Below, piece by piece: positions 36,705 to 50,105 of a stretch of 64,000 nucleotides of DNA. Source of the DNA: Straminergon stramineum (Eukaryota > Streptophyta > Bryopsida > Hypnales > Calliergonaceae); NCBI GenBank assembly GCA_963920665.1, contig OY987265.1:14575001-14639000 (forward strand), given 5' to 3'. Made by a program: the position numbers and the translations under genes. Every line of letters begins with the position of its first letter. Within the stretch, counting starts at the first letter, position 1. The notes beneath the pieces are model-generated. The model ran no database searches. It was given only the letters and a program-made list of their open reading frames with translations, and was not told the origin of the DNA.

Positions 36705-39700
36705 ATGGGGAGGAGAAATCCATCGAGGAGGCTGGTTGCAGTAGGATGGGAAAGTGACGAAGATGGCAATGGCAGCAATGACAAAGCTGGTGGTGCTAAA
36801 AACTCCAACGCCATTCTATTAAATCTAGTAGGCGTGGGCGGCACTGTAAGTTCCTCAATGATCTAAGTCATTTTTGCTTAATTCCAGGACCAGTACTTAT
36901 ATGAGTCTTGATTTGATCAATAGACTTACGGAAAGAGTTGAACAACAAACAAGCTAGGGTTCGTTATCTAATATCATTTCTCACCTACTTTCACTCCTCG
37001 TTTTCTGGGAATTGAACTTCACTACTGTTAGGTTCGGTGTGATTATCATAGAGGTCTCGCCATAAACGGAAAATTGAATCCTCGAGAAGACGATCTCATA
37101 AGTTCAAAAGCACAACTTCGTTTAGCATAGAAGCTTTGGTTCTATCTACTATTATTTTTGACCAAAGTTAGGGTTTCGATTGTCTTCCAAATCTGGCCTT
37201 AGATTCTATGCTAGATTCTCCAATTTGATCAGGATCGGTTTGCTCTAGTCTTTCTCTCGGCGCCGAGAGGAGCTGGCCCCTAATTGCAAATCTGTGGAGT
37301 TTATGTTTAATTTTTTTTTTTTAAACTTAGTGATTCCCATGGAACAAGTCGCCCCTGTCAATCTAGTTCTCGAGTCTTCCTCGATAGTTTGATTCAGTCA
37401 CAACGGGATTTTCACTATTGACACGAAATCAAGAAGTCCAGGATAGAAGATTTAGTTTTGTCTACTGTTATTTTTGACCGGAGTTAGGGTTTCAAAATTT
37501 TGGCATATTGATCGTCTTCCAAATCTATCGCTGGATTCTCCAATTTGATGAGGGTCGAGTCCCATGAGACAAGCCTAGAGAAGACGATCTCATAAGTTGA
37601 AAAGAAAACCTGCAATTAAGTTTTGATCTTGCATAGTTCGAAACACCATTCCTCTCGGTGCCGAGGAATACCCATAAGCAAGGCGTGTTAGATTCCAATT
37701 TCTAGCATATCAGTAGTCCTCCAGCAATTGGAACGTGCTCTTGGAATTTGATCAAACGCGAGTCCCTCCTTCGTTCCTCTCGGCGCCAAGAGTAGCTCCA
37801 TTCCTGCTCAAAATTTTGGTATTCATCGTGAATATTGAGAAAATTATTGATTCCCGTGAGATAGGTCACTGAGGTCAACCCAGTTTGGCAATCTTTCATA
37901 AAAATTTAATTTCACAGACCGGTCATTAAGTGATTTGACGACAACGATTTGAACTATTCCGTCTCATTTGACTACGGAGACTTTTTCTATTGGGAGATTC
38001 TTGTTTACAGATTTGGAAGGTGGACGACATGCAATAATTTGCAATGTTCCATTTGCCTTTGCTTTGATGCTGAACAGAATCCACCTCCCTGGACAGTAGG
38101 TTCAACTGCATAGAATCCATTAACCCTCAATTTGTAGAACTCAATTTGGCTTACGGAGAGTTACAAGTTCTGCACATTTTAAAAAATTTCATCACAAAAG
38201 TTTTTCTCTTTCATGCTCTCGGCGCCGAGAGATAGACTTAGGCGGGGCAGTATTGATTTCTATTGTACCCAATCTTGATTTCCATTGTAGATGATTGAGT
38301 TCCTAGATTAGTTGTATCTCATTGGTCAAAGATTCATTTAGTCTCAAAAACATTGTTGACTCTAGTTTTAGCATTCTCATGTGGTATTTTCCTCATGTTT
38401 CTATTTTAAAAATTTGAATATAATGATGAACTTCCTTTTGGGTTTGATCACACTGTTGTTCCCACTCTATTGCCCTCGGCGCCAAATGGAACAAGTTCAT
38501 GGGAGTGCCTTGATCAATTTCTTCAATTGTTTGCTTTAGATCACATACCTAGAATTTGAGATTAAGGATTATTTCCCAATTACTCAAAGAAAGTAGACAC
38601 ATTAGTCAGGTTTTATCACGTGTTTCTTGATTGCACTTCCTTCCTCTCGGCGCTGAGAGAGGAACTTTGCTTCTTTATTTTTAATTAAATGATGCTTCAA
38701 GTAGCCCCTAGTAATTCAAAAATAGATAGTGATCAAATGTTATCTAGTTCAGTCATTATCATATCCCTCTGTTTTCGCTATTGGGGTCAAGAAAAGTTCC
38801 TAGCCTTCTTAGTTGGCATCTAGAGATCCTTGAGCTTAACACCAATATAATAAAACATATATGAATGGACGAATACATCCCTTCAGTTTGAAATGGATAG
38901 TAGAGGAGTTTTATTATTTTAATCATGTCATTGTCCTTTCTCCTTTGCTCTCGACGCCGAGAGGATGCCATGGCTGTTGTAGATTTGATCTTGTCTTTCT
39001 AATATAGATCATTCAGTTTAAATATTTCACTTCTAGAATTGGTTTATTATTTTTCAAATCATTATTTTGTATGTTATTCTCGACTTTTAGGATAGTGAGT
39101 TCAAAATTGTTTTGATCATTTTGGGTTTCAAATCTCTTCCTCTCGGCCCCGAGAGGAGTTGCCTCCTCTTAGAATTCATGGTGTTTATTGATGTGTTTTA
39201 TTCACAATTTTATTTGTGATGCAAAATCTCCAAGAGGTTAATCCTACTCTAGAGATCGAGTTGCCCTGTGTGACGGTTGAATCTCAAACCTCTGATCAAC
39301 CAGTCATTGGAACGACTGAAGACATGGAGGATGACTGTTCAGAGGAAGATGTTGTTGAGCCACTTGATAACTTCACCTCTGAAGATGCCTTTTGAAAATC
39401 TCAGAAAGGAAATTTTGTGGCTTCAATCTCTAATCTACATATGAAACCACTTGCAGTCTCTCGACTACGAATTCCTTTGTGTCGCCTTGTTCAAATGCCT
39501 ATGGTATGGCCAGCATTGCAATCTGACTTGACTAGGCTAGCTGAGGAGTACGTACATGGATATAGAGATGGGTCATCTGTTTTCTATGTTTCAATTATTA
39601 ATGAACAGGGAGAGGAAGAGCAAGTTACTGATAGTGACAAAGCTGCATGGGGACCTCTTTGGAATGAAGAGAATGAAATTTTCAATGGAATTTTGAGTGC

Positions 39701-42700
39701 TACCCCGGAGTTGCAACATCTTCAAAACTCCAAATTCTTTGTATGCGATGGGAACCATCACCTTCTTGCTTGGTCATCTTACATCGCTTGCCATCATGAG
39801 CATGATCGAAGTTGGCATGTTTCTGTGGATTCTATCAAATTGGAAACAAAGGGGCGGATTGGAGTGGTCATGCATGTCATGCATGACATTAACAAGTATG
39901 TGCGCATAGACTCTTTTTTCTAATTTGTTTTTAAGTTTACTCTTAAATGTCTTATCCCCTAACAAATTGACCATTCTATTGTGACAGACACACAGAGAAT
40001 TCCTTCATCAAAACAAGTTTGGTGCACACCTTATATAGGGTCCGCAAATATGGAGGCATGTCTTTGGATAAGTTTTCCGAACATCTTAGTGACTCAGAGA
40101 TGTCACAATGCACTCAAAATCTGAGGAAGTCTTGGTACAGCATGTCGTTAGAGGTGTTCACAGCATTTATTTATCGTGTAAGTTTCTCCACCATCTTGAA
40201 TTTTTCATTTCTTTATTATGATTGATGCCTTACCTTACTTTCTCTATCAATTTATTTTTGCAGTATGAGATAGTTGCTGCAGCAGATATTATTGTGAGGC
40301 TATATAAGGAAGATACACCATTGGAAGATCAATCAGAAGAGGGTGTTCTAGCAGCCATGAGACTAGGCACGAAAGAGAAGACAACTCAATTGACAAAAAA
40401 ATTGGGGAAACTCATAGTTGTGGCTAATCCAAGTTTGGGGAAAGAGTGGCTTCATGAGGTAAGTAACTATATTTATCTTACTCTTGAATCCTTGGTTTGA
40501 TGAATAGTACTTTTATTCTAATTTCTGAATTGCTTATGTGAAGATTGAGCGCCATTGGAGTACAAATTCTATTCCCGAGATGACTCTCGATAAGTTGCAG
40601 ATGATTGCTACTTGCAATGTGAAGGCAAAGCACAAAGTCAAGTGGTTGCGTTGGTGGAACTCCTCTGTGCAAACAAGAGAGGCACGTCGCTTTCCCATGA
40701 AGCCTATGGGAGAATCTGATCTGAAGGCCTTCTTATTAAAGGCGTGCTGGTATTCAGGGGTGAGTGATTGGAAATGAAAATGAAGGTTCATGCTATTAAT
40801 TTATTTTCATTAATTTGATCAATGTTGTTGTATTGACTTGGATGTCCATGCTGATTGTTTTCCTAAACATCATCTTTATTGTGCAAATAGAAGATGTTAC
40901 AACAGAAATGTTTGACACTATCGTTAAAAAGGATAACCTAGTGTTGGCCATGGACTCGCCTCAAGAGCCTGAGGTTTTGTCTGAATACATCGAAGGTTGG
41001 AGGATAGAACTTTGGGATCATGCTTTCCTTTCCAATTTTAAGGGGCACGACGTCTTCAAGAAATCAAATTTATTTCTGAAATACAAGGGCTCAGACCTCG
41101 TGGTTAAGCGAGTTCTGTTTAGGTACCAATTCATTTGAAGTGCTTATAGTCTAGTCTAAACTCTTTCCATTTTCTCCAATCTTAAAAATTTCTTTATCTC
41201 TGAACCCCATTTCCATTTTTGTAGGTACTTCAAGTATGAATTCCTTCCAAAGGCAGCTATCACTAAGCGAGACCTTCCTCCCTTCCTCAGTACTTGGTTG
41301 GATGTGTCCACTGAACATTGCATGTTCTCTCCTTCACAGTTGAGGTGGTGGACAAGTGCACACTTGAAGTCTGGAGCGTGGTACCTCGAGTGCCCTCCGG
41401 AGGTTACACCTCTTTCCGAAGAGCATTTGAAGCGCTCAATTGACTCTCAAGACATTGTTCTTGAGTATGATGAGTTTTCTGGATTGGATGAAGATGCTAG
41501 ATTGAAGGCTATAAAGAAGAGGGAAGAGGCAGATAAGAGAATTGCCATCAAGAATTCTGATGCTGTGGAGAAGGCGCTTCAAAGAATCACAAAGAAGACT
41601 GCTAGAGTTGTTGAGAAAGAAAAAGAGAAGAGCTCAACAAAGACAGCAAAGCAACCAGTAGCTGGCTCATCTGCAGTGGATCAGGGATCTCAATTCCAGA
41701 CATCTATTTCTAGAGGCATGAAGCGTGGGGCACAGCATTTTGCACTTACCCAAGTTGGCCTGCTCCATGGACCGATTCTTCTTGATGTGGTTAATGACAA
41801 TGATATCTCTATTGACGAGTTCATTTGCAACTCGTCTTTGGCGGTTGTGCTTGCTGATCCTTTACCTCCATTGTACCATGACATTCTAAATTTCATAGAC
41901 AAGGTGCGATCCTTCACTTATTTTCTTGAATTCATGTATTCACTTCCAAATGTTTAAAGATTTTTCAGTTCTTTCTGACATTTTCTTTTGTTGCAGCACA
42001 CGGTGGATAAGGATCGATTCTATCGAGGCATTCGTTCTAACAAGCCCCGTGTAGACCTTATCATTGCCGACATGCCTGAAGGACTACCTGTACTTGATGT
42101 GTCTGACCCTCCTACTGCCATTCCAAAGTGGAATCAATGCCCCGAGAAGTGGCTTGAGTTACTTTTTGAATTTGTAGATGGACATTTACAAGATGATGGG
42201 GCACTACTAATTGTCCATCCTTATAGGGCCCAAGCCAAAGCTGACATTCGTAGCTATGCCGTACCTTATGGATTTAAATTACGGAAGGAATGGTGGGGGA
42301 TGAACCGCTTGCATCTGACTTCACCTTTCGATCTATCTTCCACAGTAAGTTCATCTTCTATCAAAAGTTTTTTGACTTATAGGGATTTTATTATAAATCT
42401 CAATGGTAATGTATTCACCTTGGAATGCTTTGTTTTGCAGACATTGCATTTTGGAATTCAATTGTGGGTGAGAAACTTGCCAGGGGTTGGACCTTCGAAG
42501 TTCACATTTCAACTTTGCCCAAAGCTGAAGGCACTTGGTGTGGATGTTGCACGTGACGACATTCTTCAAAATTTCACTATCTCGGAGACATTGTCTATGA
42601 ACAAGGGTATTCCTTGGAGAGGGGCCCGTGAGAAGGACCCTCGATTCATGCAGATGTTCATTGAAGCATTATCCATTCCAGGTGACGTGGTTGTAGACTG

Positions 42701-43382
42701 TACAGCTTCAACTGGTAAGTCCTAAACCTGCCTTTACATTTTAATGAAACATATAATCCTTTCAATTTTTTCCTCTTCTTTGTTAATCTTTTAATTTCAA
42801 CTTAATGTACGTTTTTAGGTGCTGCCATTCACGCTTGTAGGGTCCTAGACAGGCACATCGTTGCCTTGGAGGAGGACAAGGACATCTTTGATGCGATGCT
42901 TGTCCCTCTCATTCGTCAATTTTAGGTTGTTCCGGCAACACCTGCAACCAACACATTGCCCTCAGATGATCCAGACGAAGAAGATGTTGTAGTTCACCAT
43001 GTTGTCAAAAAATCTAGATTCAATAAGTAAGTCCTTGAATTTCTTCTTTCTCTTCACTTTCAAGCATTTGCATATCTCAAAATTTTTCTAATTCTACATT
43101 TGTTTTTGTAGCATGATATATACTGAGGCTAGACACCGGCCGTTCTATTCCTTGCCTGGTTTTTTCCCAAGTCTGGAGAAACACTACATACTACCCCCCT
43201 ATGCTGAGGCGTTAGCTGTTGATTATACATCCCGAGGATATATCCCTACACGAGATATGACTGGTACTTTGCATCCTAGGGTATTGCAATTTCTAGACAT
43301 GGCAGCTCTAGAAGTAGATGAGAAGACATTGTGCACTAATAGTAGTACTCATTCTCAGTCAATGTCTTCTTCATCTACTTGA
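36705..43382 (+). CDS. ParB-like / N4-N6 DNA-methyltransferase-like protein, spliced, two apparent stops
   Basis: Eleven exons with mostly clean GT-AG borders: 36705-36845, 39237-39895, 39988-40177, 40264-40458, 40544-40759, 40891-41122, 41225-41903, 41997-42344, 42441-42714, 42819-43026, 43112-43382, totalling about 1,137 codons. Exon 1 opens MGRRNPSRRLVAVGWESDED. Exon 2 holds a ParB-like motif (FFVCDGNHHLLAW) after RIPLCRLVQMP, like the DGNHR..A core of ParB/Srx-type domains. Exon 8 resembles methyltransferase motif IV (VDLIIADMPEG in place of DPPY, then DDGALLIVHPY). Exons 9-10 resemble the C-terminal SAM-binding motif (PGDVVVDCTASTG-AAIHACRVLDRHIVALE, where FxGxG is expected). ParB-methylase fusions are common in phages and bacteria. 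TGA 39393-39395 and TAG 42923-42925 interrupt, and the phase between exons 5 and 6 is off by one. It is therefore either a recent pseudogene or imperfectly modelled. The catalytic motifs are degenerate, so activity is doubtful. Confidence 0.55.
37254..39155. repeat. palindrome family B cluster in intron 1 of ParB/methylase-like gene
   Basis: Eight sites of consensus CTCTCGGCGCCGAGAG: 37254 (perfect), 37652, 37777, 38216 (perfect), 38473 (weak right arm), 38644, 38948, 39140. They are GC-rich islands in an AT-rich intron of about 2.4 kb. Most differences fall in one arm or the centre and leave the other arm intact. Part of the intron (the words TTATTTTTGACC through CAATTTGAT) is also duplicated with a 316-bp offset near 37152 and 37468. 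Confidence 0.85.
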
Positions 43383-43683
43383 TGTTTTTTTGACCAAGAT
43401 CATTCTTGTTTGATTCAATTTTCATTTTCTACTCCTCACTTTTTGAATTTCAATTGCATTATGAGGATAGTGAAACTACTATTTCATTATCCTCAACTCC
43501 CTATTTCTAATGTAATGTTCAAGTTGTGGTTTTGTATGTGGTATCTAGGTTGTTGTCTCCATCCTTTCATAATTGCTTTTTTCGAAATTACACTTTATTC
43601 AGTGGCCAAGACTCAAAAATTCAGATAGTTTTGTTGTCTTGAATTCGTTTTGGATTGATGAATGTTCTCTTGCATTGTGAGAC

Positions 43684-43699
43684 CTCTCAGGGCCGAGAG
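43684..43699. repeat. palindrome family B, copy downstream of the gene
   Basis: CTCTCAGGGCCGAGAG lies about 300 bases past the stop codon of the ParB/methylase-like gene. Confidence 0.7.
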
Positions 43700-45437
43700 G
43701 AGAATCCAATCATCTAATGCTTGCATAATTATTTCCAAATTGGCAGAGAAGTTTCTATTTTTTAAATTATTATTGGAAAAAGCAAATCCCTTGGGTATCT
43801 TGGAAGCCAAAATCTGAAATTTTAAATGTTACACCCCTTAACTAATATTATGTGGGATCCAATAATGTACTTCTTAGACCTTTTGAAAATTTTTAAAAAT
43901 TACTAATACTATCACATTAAATTCAATGTGTTTACCAATTTTACCGCCATGTCTCTCAATATTATTTCTATTTTCTCTTTACCATTTTTTACTATTTTAT
44001 ACATTTCTATATTTTTTATATCCTATTGGAAGATATTACTCTAATTCTAAATCCTAAATTACCATCCATATTTTTAATTATATAGAAAATAAGCCAAAAG
44101 TGTAGCTATATATATAAACTCAGATTTCTTAAATGTGTTCTATAAAGTATAAATGTCATGAAGTTTGTCAAAATTCAAACATAAAATGTCTATTAGGGGT
44201 TACTCTCAACTTGGATTTACAAAAATGGAACATTATTAAAGATTTTCTTTTCATCTTTTGTATTCTCCAAAAAGCCACGGTTATAGGACCAACCCTAAAT
44301 TTCACCCCCAAAAAATGTATGCTCACAAGCTCACACTCGCAAGTTCACAGAATAGCAACCCTGGTTCTCTACTGCATGTGACACTAAGTTACCAAATTCA
44401 CACTATTTAAAATTGATCCATGTCAAAATTTGATTGTAATGTACTAATTTTACAAATAATTTTTTTTTCCATAATGATGCAAATTTTGTAGATGATTCTA
44501 ATCTTGACTTTAGACAATAGAATAAATCATTATATTATGATCATTTGCCATAATTAGATTTGAAGGCTAAAATATGAGGCAAGATAAATACAAAATTATC
44601 TTCAAGATCTTATTGTAAGGTTTTAGGTTTAAGAAAATAGGCTAGTAAAGTCAATCTAATCCTTTAAAAACTACTTGTATTTCTAATTATAGTTTCATAA
44701 AATACTAAAAATAAAATAGTGAATAATTCTTTTTAATTAAATAAATTATCATGATTTTTTGAATTTTTTGAATATTCAAAAGATTTCCATTTTAATTTTT
44801 TACATTTTGAAAATTGAAAATTGAAAATTCATTATTTTTAAAAATTTAAAAATTTAAAAATTTCATAGTCAAAAATTTGAAATCTTCAATATTTGGAGTT
44901 TTGAAATATTCCAATTTTTATATTGGTTGTCAATGGGAAGTTGGCAATATGGTTTAGATTTTCTCATAGTATATAAATAATATTACTAGTGATTCTATAC
45001 ATGCAAAATATGTAAATAACAATTTTTTCAAGTCAACTCAACAAATTCTCTAGAAATTCTTTATAATAATAATAGTTTCTTACATAAAAACTTGATTCAA
45101 TAATTCATGAAGACCATTGGAATTTGATTTAATTTTAACTTTTGGATATCAAACATTCAAAAGTTTTAACAAGGGAAGTGAATAATGAGAAAAATTTACA
45201 AATTTACAAACTACAAACTTTTCAAATTTGCAAATTTACAAGTCATAAGTTTGTAAATTTGCAAATTATAAGATTCTAAAAATACAAATTTACAAATTTG
45301 TGATTTTATAATTTTAAGATTTAAATATTCCAAGATTAACATACTTCAATTTTCTTTAGGATTCTTCAGTAGTAGTATAGAGTGTACAATTGCATTGTAT
45401 ATACAACAATTATAATCCCTTGACTTCTTTTGTAACA
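43700..45437. other. AT-rich intergenic DNA
   Basis: No gene. Low-complexity tracts occur at 44755-44880 (AAAATTGAAAATT and AAATTTAAAAA words) and 45195-45310 (CAAATTTACAAA/TTTGTAAATT, partly self-complementary). A stretch at 44270-44345 is the reverse complement of DNA near 49550-49620. Confidence 0.45.
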
Positions 45438-46977
45438 AATAGGGCCTTTCCTATAAATAACAAACCAATCATAATCCAAAAAAGAACTTCAAAGAACAAA
45501 AAACAGTACACAACCAAATAGAGAATATGCATATTTAGCCATCAAACTATCATATCCATCAAATCAGGCCAACATCTTCTCAATAAACTTATGAAAAGAA
45601 GTTTTTAAGTACATAAAACCAAATAAAGATCATGACTAAGATCTTTTCATGGTACAATACCAATAGGTAGAAAATATCAAATCAGTAGAGACACCTCAAG
45701 CTAGGAACTAAATCAAGTAATATCAAAGTGATTTAGAACCCCCCCAAAAGAATTTGTTGTCAAGGTCTATGGATAGAGCTGCCGTGAAGATTTAACCAAA
45801 GAAGTTGTAGACCTCACCTGTCCCCATGACAAACCAAACATCAGAATGTTAGTAAGTCGTAGACAAGGTGTCTGCAACCCACAGCTATGTGTTATAGCAG
45901 TCACAAAAGAAAAATCAACAAGCAAAGCTCAAAACTACACATAAGAAAATGAACAACAAATTACAAATCACAGCCTAACACATTGTGCACCATAGATGAC
46001 CTGTGAAGACGCCATCCTAGTCCTCATTCCCAAGAACCGTAGTCACTTCCAGCACCTTGTAAAAGCCAACAATATGAAATTGTGAAGGCTCAAGGGTAGT
46101 TTCAATCCCTTATATATTGGTCATAGCAGTGTTCAATTAAGGTTAAGTCAAGTCCATGCCTTGGACTCCAAGGAAACATGACTTGGATCCCAACCACTCA
46201 TAGGCCCCAAGAATTAATGACTTGGTGTCTAGGGATAAAAAATTAGCCAAGTCAGAAAAACTTGTACTAGAAGGAACCCTCAAATTAGGAAAAAATCAAC
46301 TCTCCATAATCCAAGGATTTTTCAAGGACCACTATTAGCCATCTATCATAGCACTAGCATAGTACCCCCTTTGATGTGCCAGGCAAACCTATAATGACAA
46401 CCAATGAAGCAAAAGACACTAGTCAAGTCAAATTGACAAGTGTCAAATTCCATTTAAGCATGGAAGCTTCTAATAATTTCCTAACCTACAACCAAGTGTA
46501 AAAAATTGTTGTATGATCTAGAAGAAGCCAGGTGATCCCAATCAATTTTCCATGGCTAGAAAAAAATTAAGAATATAGACCCACCAAAAGAAAAAGGTCT
46601 GTATTGCATATAATGGTGTCAAAGTGTAGAAAACCCCCAATGGCTATTTAAAAGAAAAAGAAATATTCCTAAGGAAACTAAGACTTATGGGAGGGATGGG
46701 AGGGGTTTATCAATAAATCCACTCGTAAGTGTATAAAACACAACCCACTATAGAAGATAACTATAAAATACCCATATATAAAAAACCTTGGACATTAAAT
46801 AGTAACAAATATTTATAAAAGGCCAACCCTCTTATAAACATCAAATGTATTTCAAAAGAGTTGCCAACACCATTTCCTTTGTAATACCAAAAATATATAA
46901 TGTGCTAAGACTGAGGGTTTAGGGGTTAGGGTTAGGGTAGGTTTAGGCAACCCGGGTGGGTGGGAGGGACATCCCCA
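45438..46977 (+). repeat. 1.54-kb tandem duplication, unit 1
   Basis: Starts AATAGGGCCTTTCCTATAAA and ends after a telomere-like GGGTTTAGGGGTTAGGGTTA tract and a short G-rich spacer. It is repeated head-to-tail from 46978, offset about 1,540 bases. The units share long near-identical blocks (for example the ACCTCACCTGTCCCCATGAC block near 45814 and 47340) with scattered substitutions. No coding frame is conserved between the units. Confidence 0.9.
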
Positions 46978-48449
46978 AATAGGGCCTTTTCTAGAAATAA
47001 CAAACAAATCATAATCCAAAAAGTACATAAAAGGACAAAGATAGTATAAAGCAAAATGGAGATCACTCACATCAGCCATCAAACTACCAAAACCCAACAA
47101 ATAAAAATAATACCACTCAATAAACTTTTGTAAAGAAGTATTAAGTACAAAGTACCAAATAAATGTCATAACATCATTATATGGTACATATAATATATGT
47201 GTCAAGTCATAAATAGCTACTCATGCTATAAACTAAATCTTTATAAACACAAAGTGATTTAGAGTCCCAAATAAAAAGAATTTGTTGCCAAAGTCCTTGG
47301 ATAGAGCCGCCATAAAGATTTAACCAAAGAGGTTGTGGACCTCACCTGTCCCCATGACAAACCAAACATCGGAATGTTAGTAAGTCGTAGACAAGGTGTC
47401 TTCAGCCCACAACAGCGTGTTATAGTAGTCACAAAAGAAAAATCAACAAGCAAAGCTCAAAACTACACAAAAGAAAATGAACAACAAAATACAAATCAAA
47501 GCCTAACACATTGTGTTCCATAGATGACCTGTGTAGACGCCATCCTGGACCTCACTCCCACCAACCGTAGTCACTTCCAGCACCTTGTAAAAGCCAACAA
47601 TATGAAATTGTGAAGGCTCAAGGGTAGTTTCAATCCCTTATATATTGGCCATAGCAGTGTTTAATTAATGTTAGGTCAAGTCCATGTCGTGGTCTCCAAG
47701 AAAACGTGCTTTGGATTCCAACCACCCATAGGCCCCAAGAATTAATGACTTGGTGTCTAGGGATAAAAAATTAGCCAAGTCAGAAAAACTTGTACTAGAA
47801 GGAACCCTCAAATTAGGAAAAATCAACTCTCCATAATTCAAGGATTTTTTAAGGACCACTTGTAGTCATCCATCACAGTACCCCCTATGATGTGCTAGGT
47901 AAACCTATAATGACAACCAATGAAGCAAAAGACACTAGTCAAGTCAAATTGACAAGTGTAAAAAATCCATCTTAATCATGGAAGCTTCTAATAATTTCTT
48001 GACCTACAACCAAGTGTAAAAAATTGTCGTATGATCAAGAAACAGCCAGATGATTTCAATCAAATGTCCATGGCTAGAAATTAATTAAAAATATAGACCC
48101 ATCAAAAAAGAAAAAGGTCCATATTGCATATAATGGTGTCAAAGTAAAAAAACCCCAATGGCTAATTAAAAGAAATAATCCTAAGGAAACCAGGACTTAC
48201 GGGAGGGATGGGAGGGGCTTATCAATAAATCCCCTATTAAGTGTATAAAACACAACCCACTATAGAAGATAACTATAAAATACCCATATAAGAAAATATT
48301 GGACATTAAATAGTAACAAATATTTATAAAAGGTTAACTCTTTTATAAACATCAAATGTATTCCAAAAGAGGTGCCAACACCATTTTCTTTGTAATACCA
48401 AAAATAATAAATAATGTGCTAAGACTAAGGGTTTAGGGTTTAAGGTATA
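46978..48449 (+). repeat. 1.54-kb tandem duplication, unit 2
   Basis: Starts AATAGGGCCTTTTCTAGAAA and ends AAGACTAAGGGTTTAGGGTT, the same telomere-like terminus as unit 1. Small indels against unit 1 explain its slightly shorter length. Confidence 0.9.
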
Positions 48450-49865
48450 GGCATACATTCATTTTGGAGTATCTTGCAAAATTCTATGGTTCCAAATTTC
48501 AGGTCGTGATTTAATTTCTCGGGGGACATTTTCTTCAATCTATATTGTTGAAGATCTCTCTTTGCTGTAGACCCTTTTTGAAGATATATTCTTTTTTTTA
48601 AAGAGTATATTTGGATGGTTCTAGTGCCGTTTTATAGATTGGAAGGATGGATTTGAGTTTCTGAAATCTTTCTTACAAGATAGAGTAAATTGAATGTGTA
48701 AAAATGCATTCTAATTATTTGATGTTGTCTTTTTTCACATTCTCTTGTTTTTTATTGATTGCATATTTATGGAGTAAATAATTGTTTGTCGAGACCAAAT
48801 ATATCATACCCTATCTAGGAGACGCTATCTACGGGTGTGCGATACTTCTATAGAATTGAGGGAGGGATGTTTGCCTGTTTTTTTTAATCTACAATGGGAG
48901 AACTTTGGGAAACCTCTATGGTTTTCCTTCTAATGCTTATCACAATGTTGTTGTTTTTAAAATTTGTAGACCCTAAAGTTGAATGTAAATAAATGACCAA
49001 TCATATAATTAGTATTTCATATGATATATGCTTAGGTTTAGGGTAATAAAATTATGACTTCTCCGATTATGTTTAATTAGAAACATGGGCATTCAATGTC
49101 TAATACTTAATCATTGAAGCCTAATATACTTCAAGAATTTGTCCATGTGATATTTAAAATCAAAGCATATGAATTGTATATTCCAACAAGAAATTAGTGT
49201 TTATGAATGGGATAAGTATTTAGGATGAATTAGGCACATGACAATCCAGAAAACTATATTGAAACTTCTCTAATGTAAACTAAGTAATATACCCTAGTTC
49301 AAAACGTGCCCCCCAAAATATTATAAGTACCAATACAATGTTGTTAATCACCACCAGTCCTCTTTCCTTGATTTTAAAGAAATACGTAAGTAATATGTCC
49401 TTGAATGAGTTCTACAAGTTCAACAATTTCCTTTCAAATAGTTTATTCTTGCAAGTGTATGCAAAATACAAAAGTGAGTCACTCTTCAACAAAGTTTGTG
49501 TTCTAATTTAACCCTACTACCAACGATGCTAGTGTGCGAGCTTAGAGCCGTGCACCTGTGAACTTTGAGTGTGGAACTTGTGAGCCTAAAGCCCCCAAAA
49601 CTTTTGGGGGGAATTTTTTGCACACCAATTTCTTTTGTTAACTTCTTTTTCTAACAGTAGAGAAGAAGTTTCTAATTATAGTGACTATTGTGAACTATGA
49701 CCGTATCACCTATAACTGTGAATTGTTCTAGTCCTTTTAATTGTCTTCAGATTTTTTCATTGCTACAGGAAAAGAACTTCAAATTGTGTTGACAAGTACA
49801 AGCACTTAGTTCAATAAGTAGAACAAGAAAAAAAGCCAAACGTTGTAAGTACACTAGACAAATGT
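48450..49865. other. intergenic DNA
   Basis: No gene recognised. A stretch at 49550-49620 (CTGTGAACTTTGAGTGTGGA) is a reverse-complement relative of 44270-44345. Confidence 0.4.
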
Positions 49866-49867
49866 CA

Positions 49868-50105
49868 TTAAAATGGACGAAGGAAAAAAAATGGGAAATG
49901 AAAGGAGAAAAAATGGGGAATCAAAGGAAAAAAATGGGGAAAAAAAATGGGGTCCAAAAGAAAAAAAATGGGGTCCGAAAGGAAAAAAATGGGGAAAGAA
50001 AAAAAAGGAAATGGAAGAATTGGGGAAAGAAAAAAAATGGGGAAATTGTGAAAAAAAAATGGGTACCAAAAAAAAATGGGAAAGATAAGAAATGATTGGG
50101 GATTG
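49868..50105. repeat. purine-rich minisatellite, AAAAAATGGGG-type units
   Basis: About 240 bases in which the plus strand is almost entirely A and G with regular T, built from irregular copies of AAAAAATGGGGAAA or similar 10-16-bp words. All six-frame openings here follow from the composition and are not genes. Confidence 0.85.

Noticed and set aside
46914..46950. True telomere or chromosome end
   Set aside because: The runs are short and degenerate and have unique sequence on both sides.
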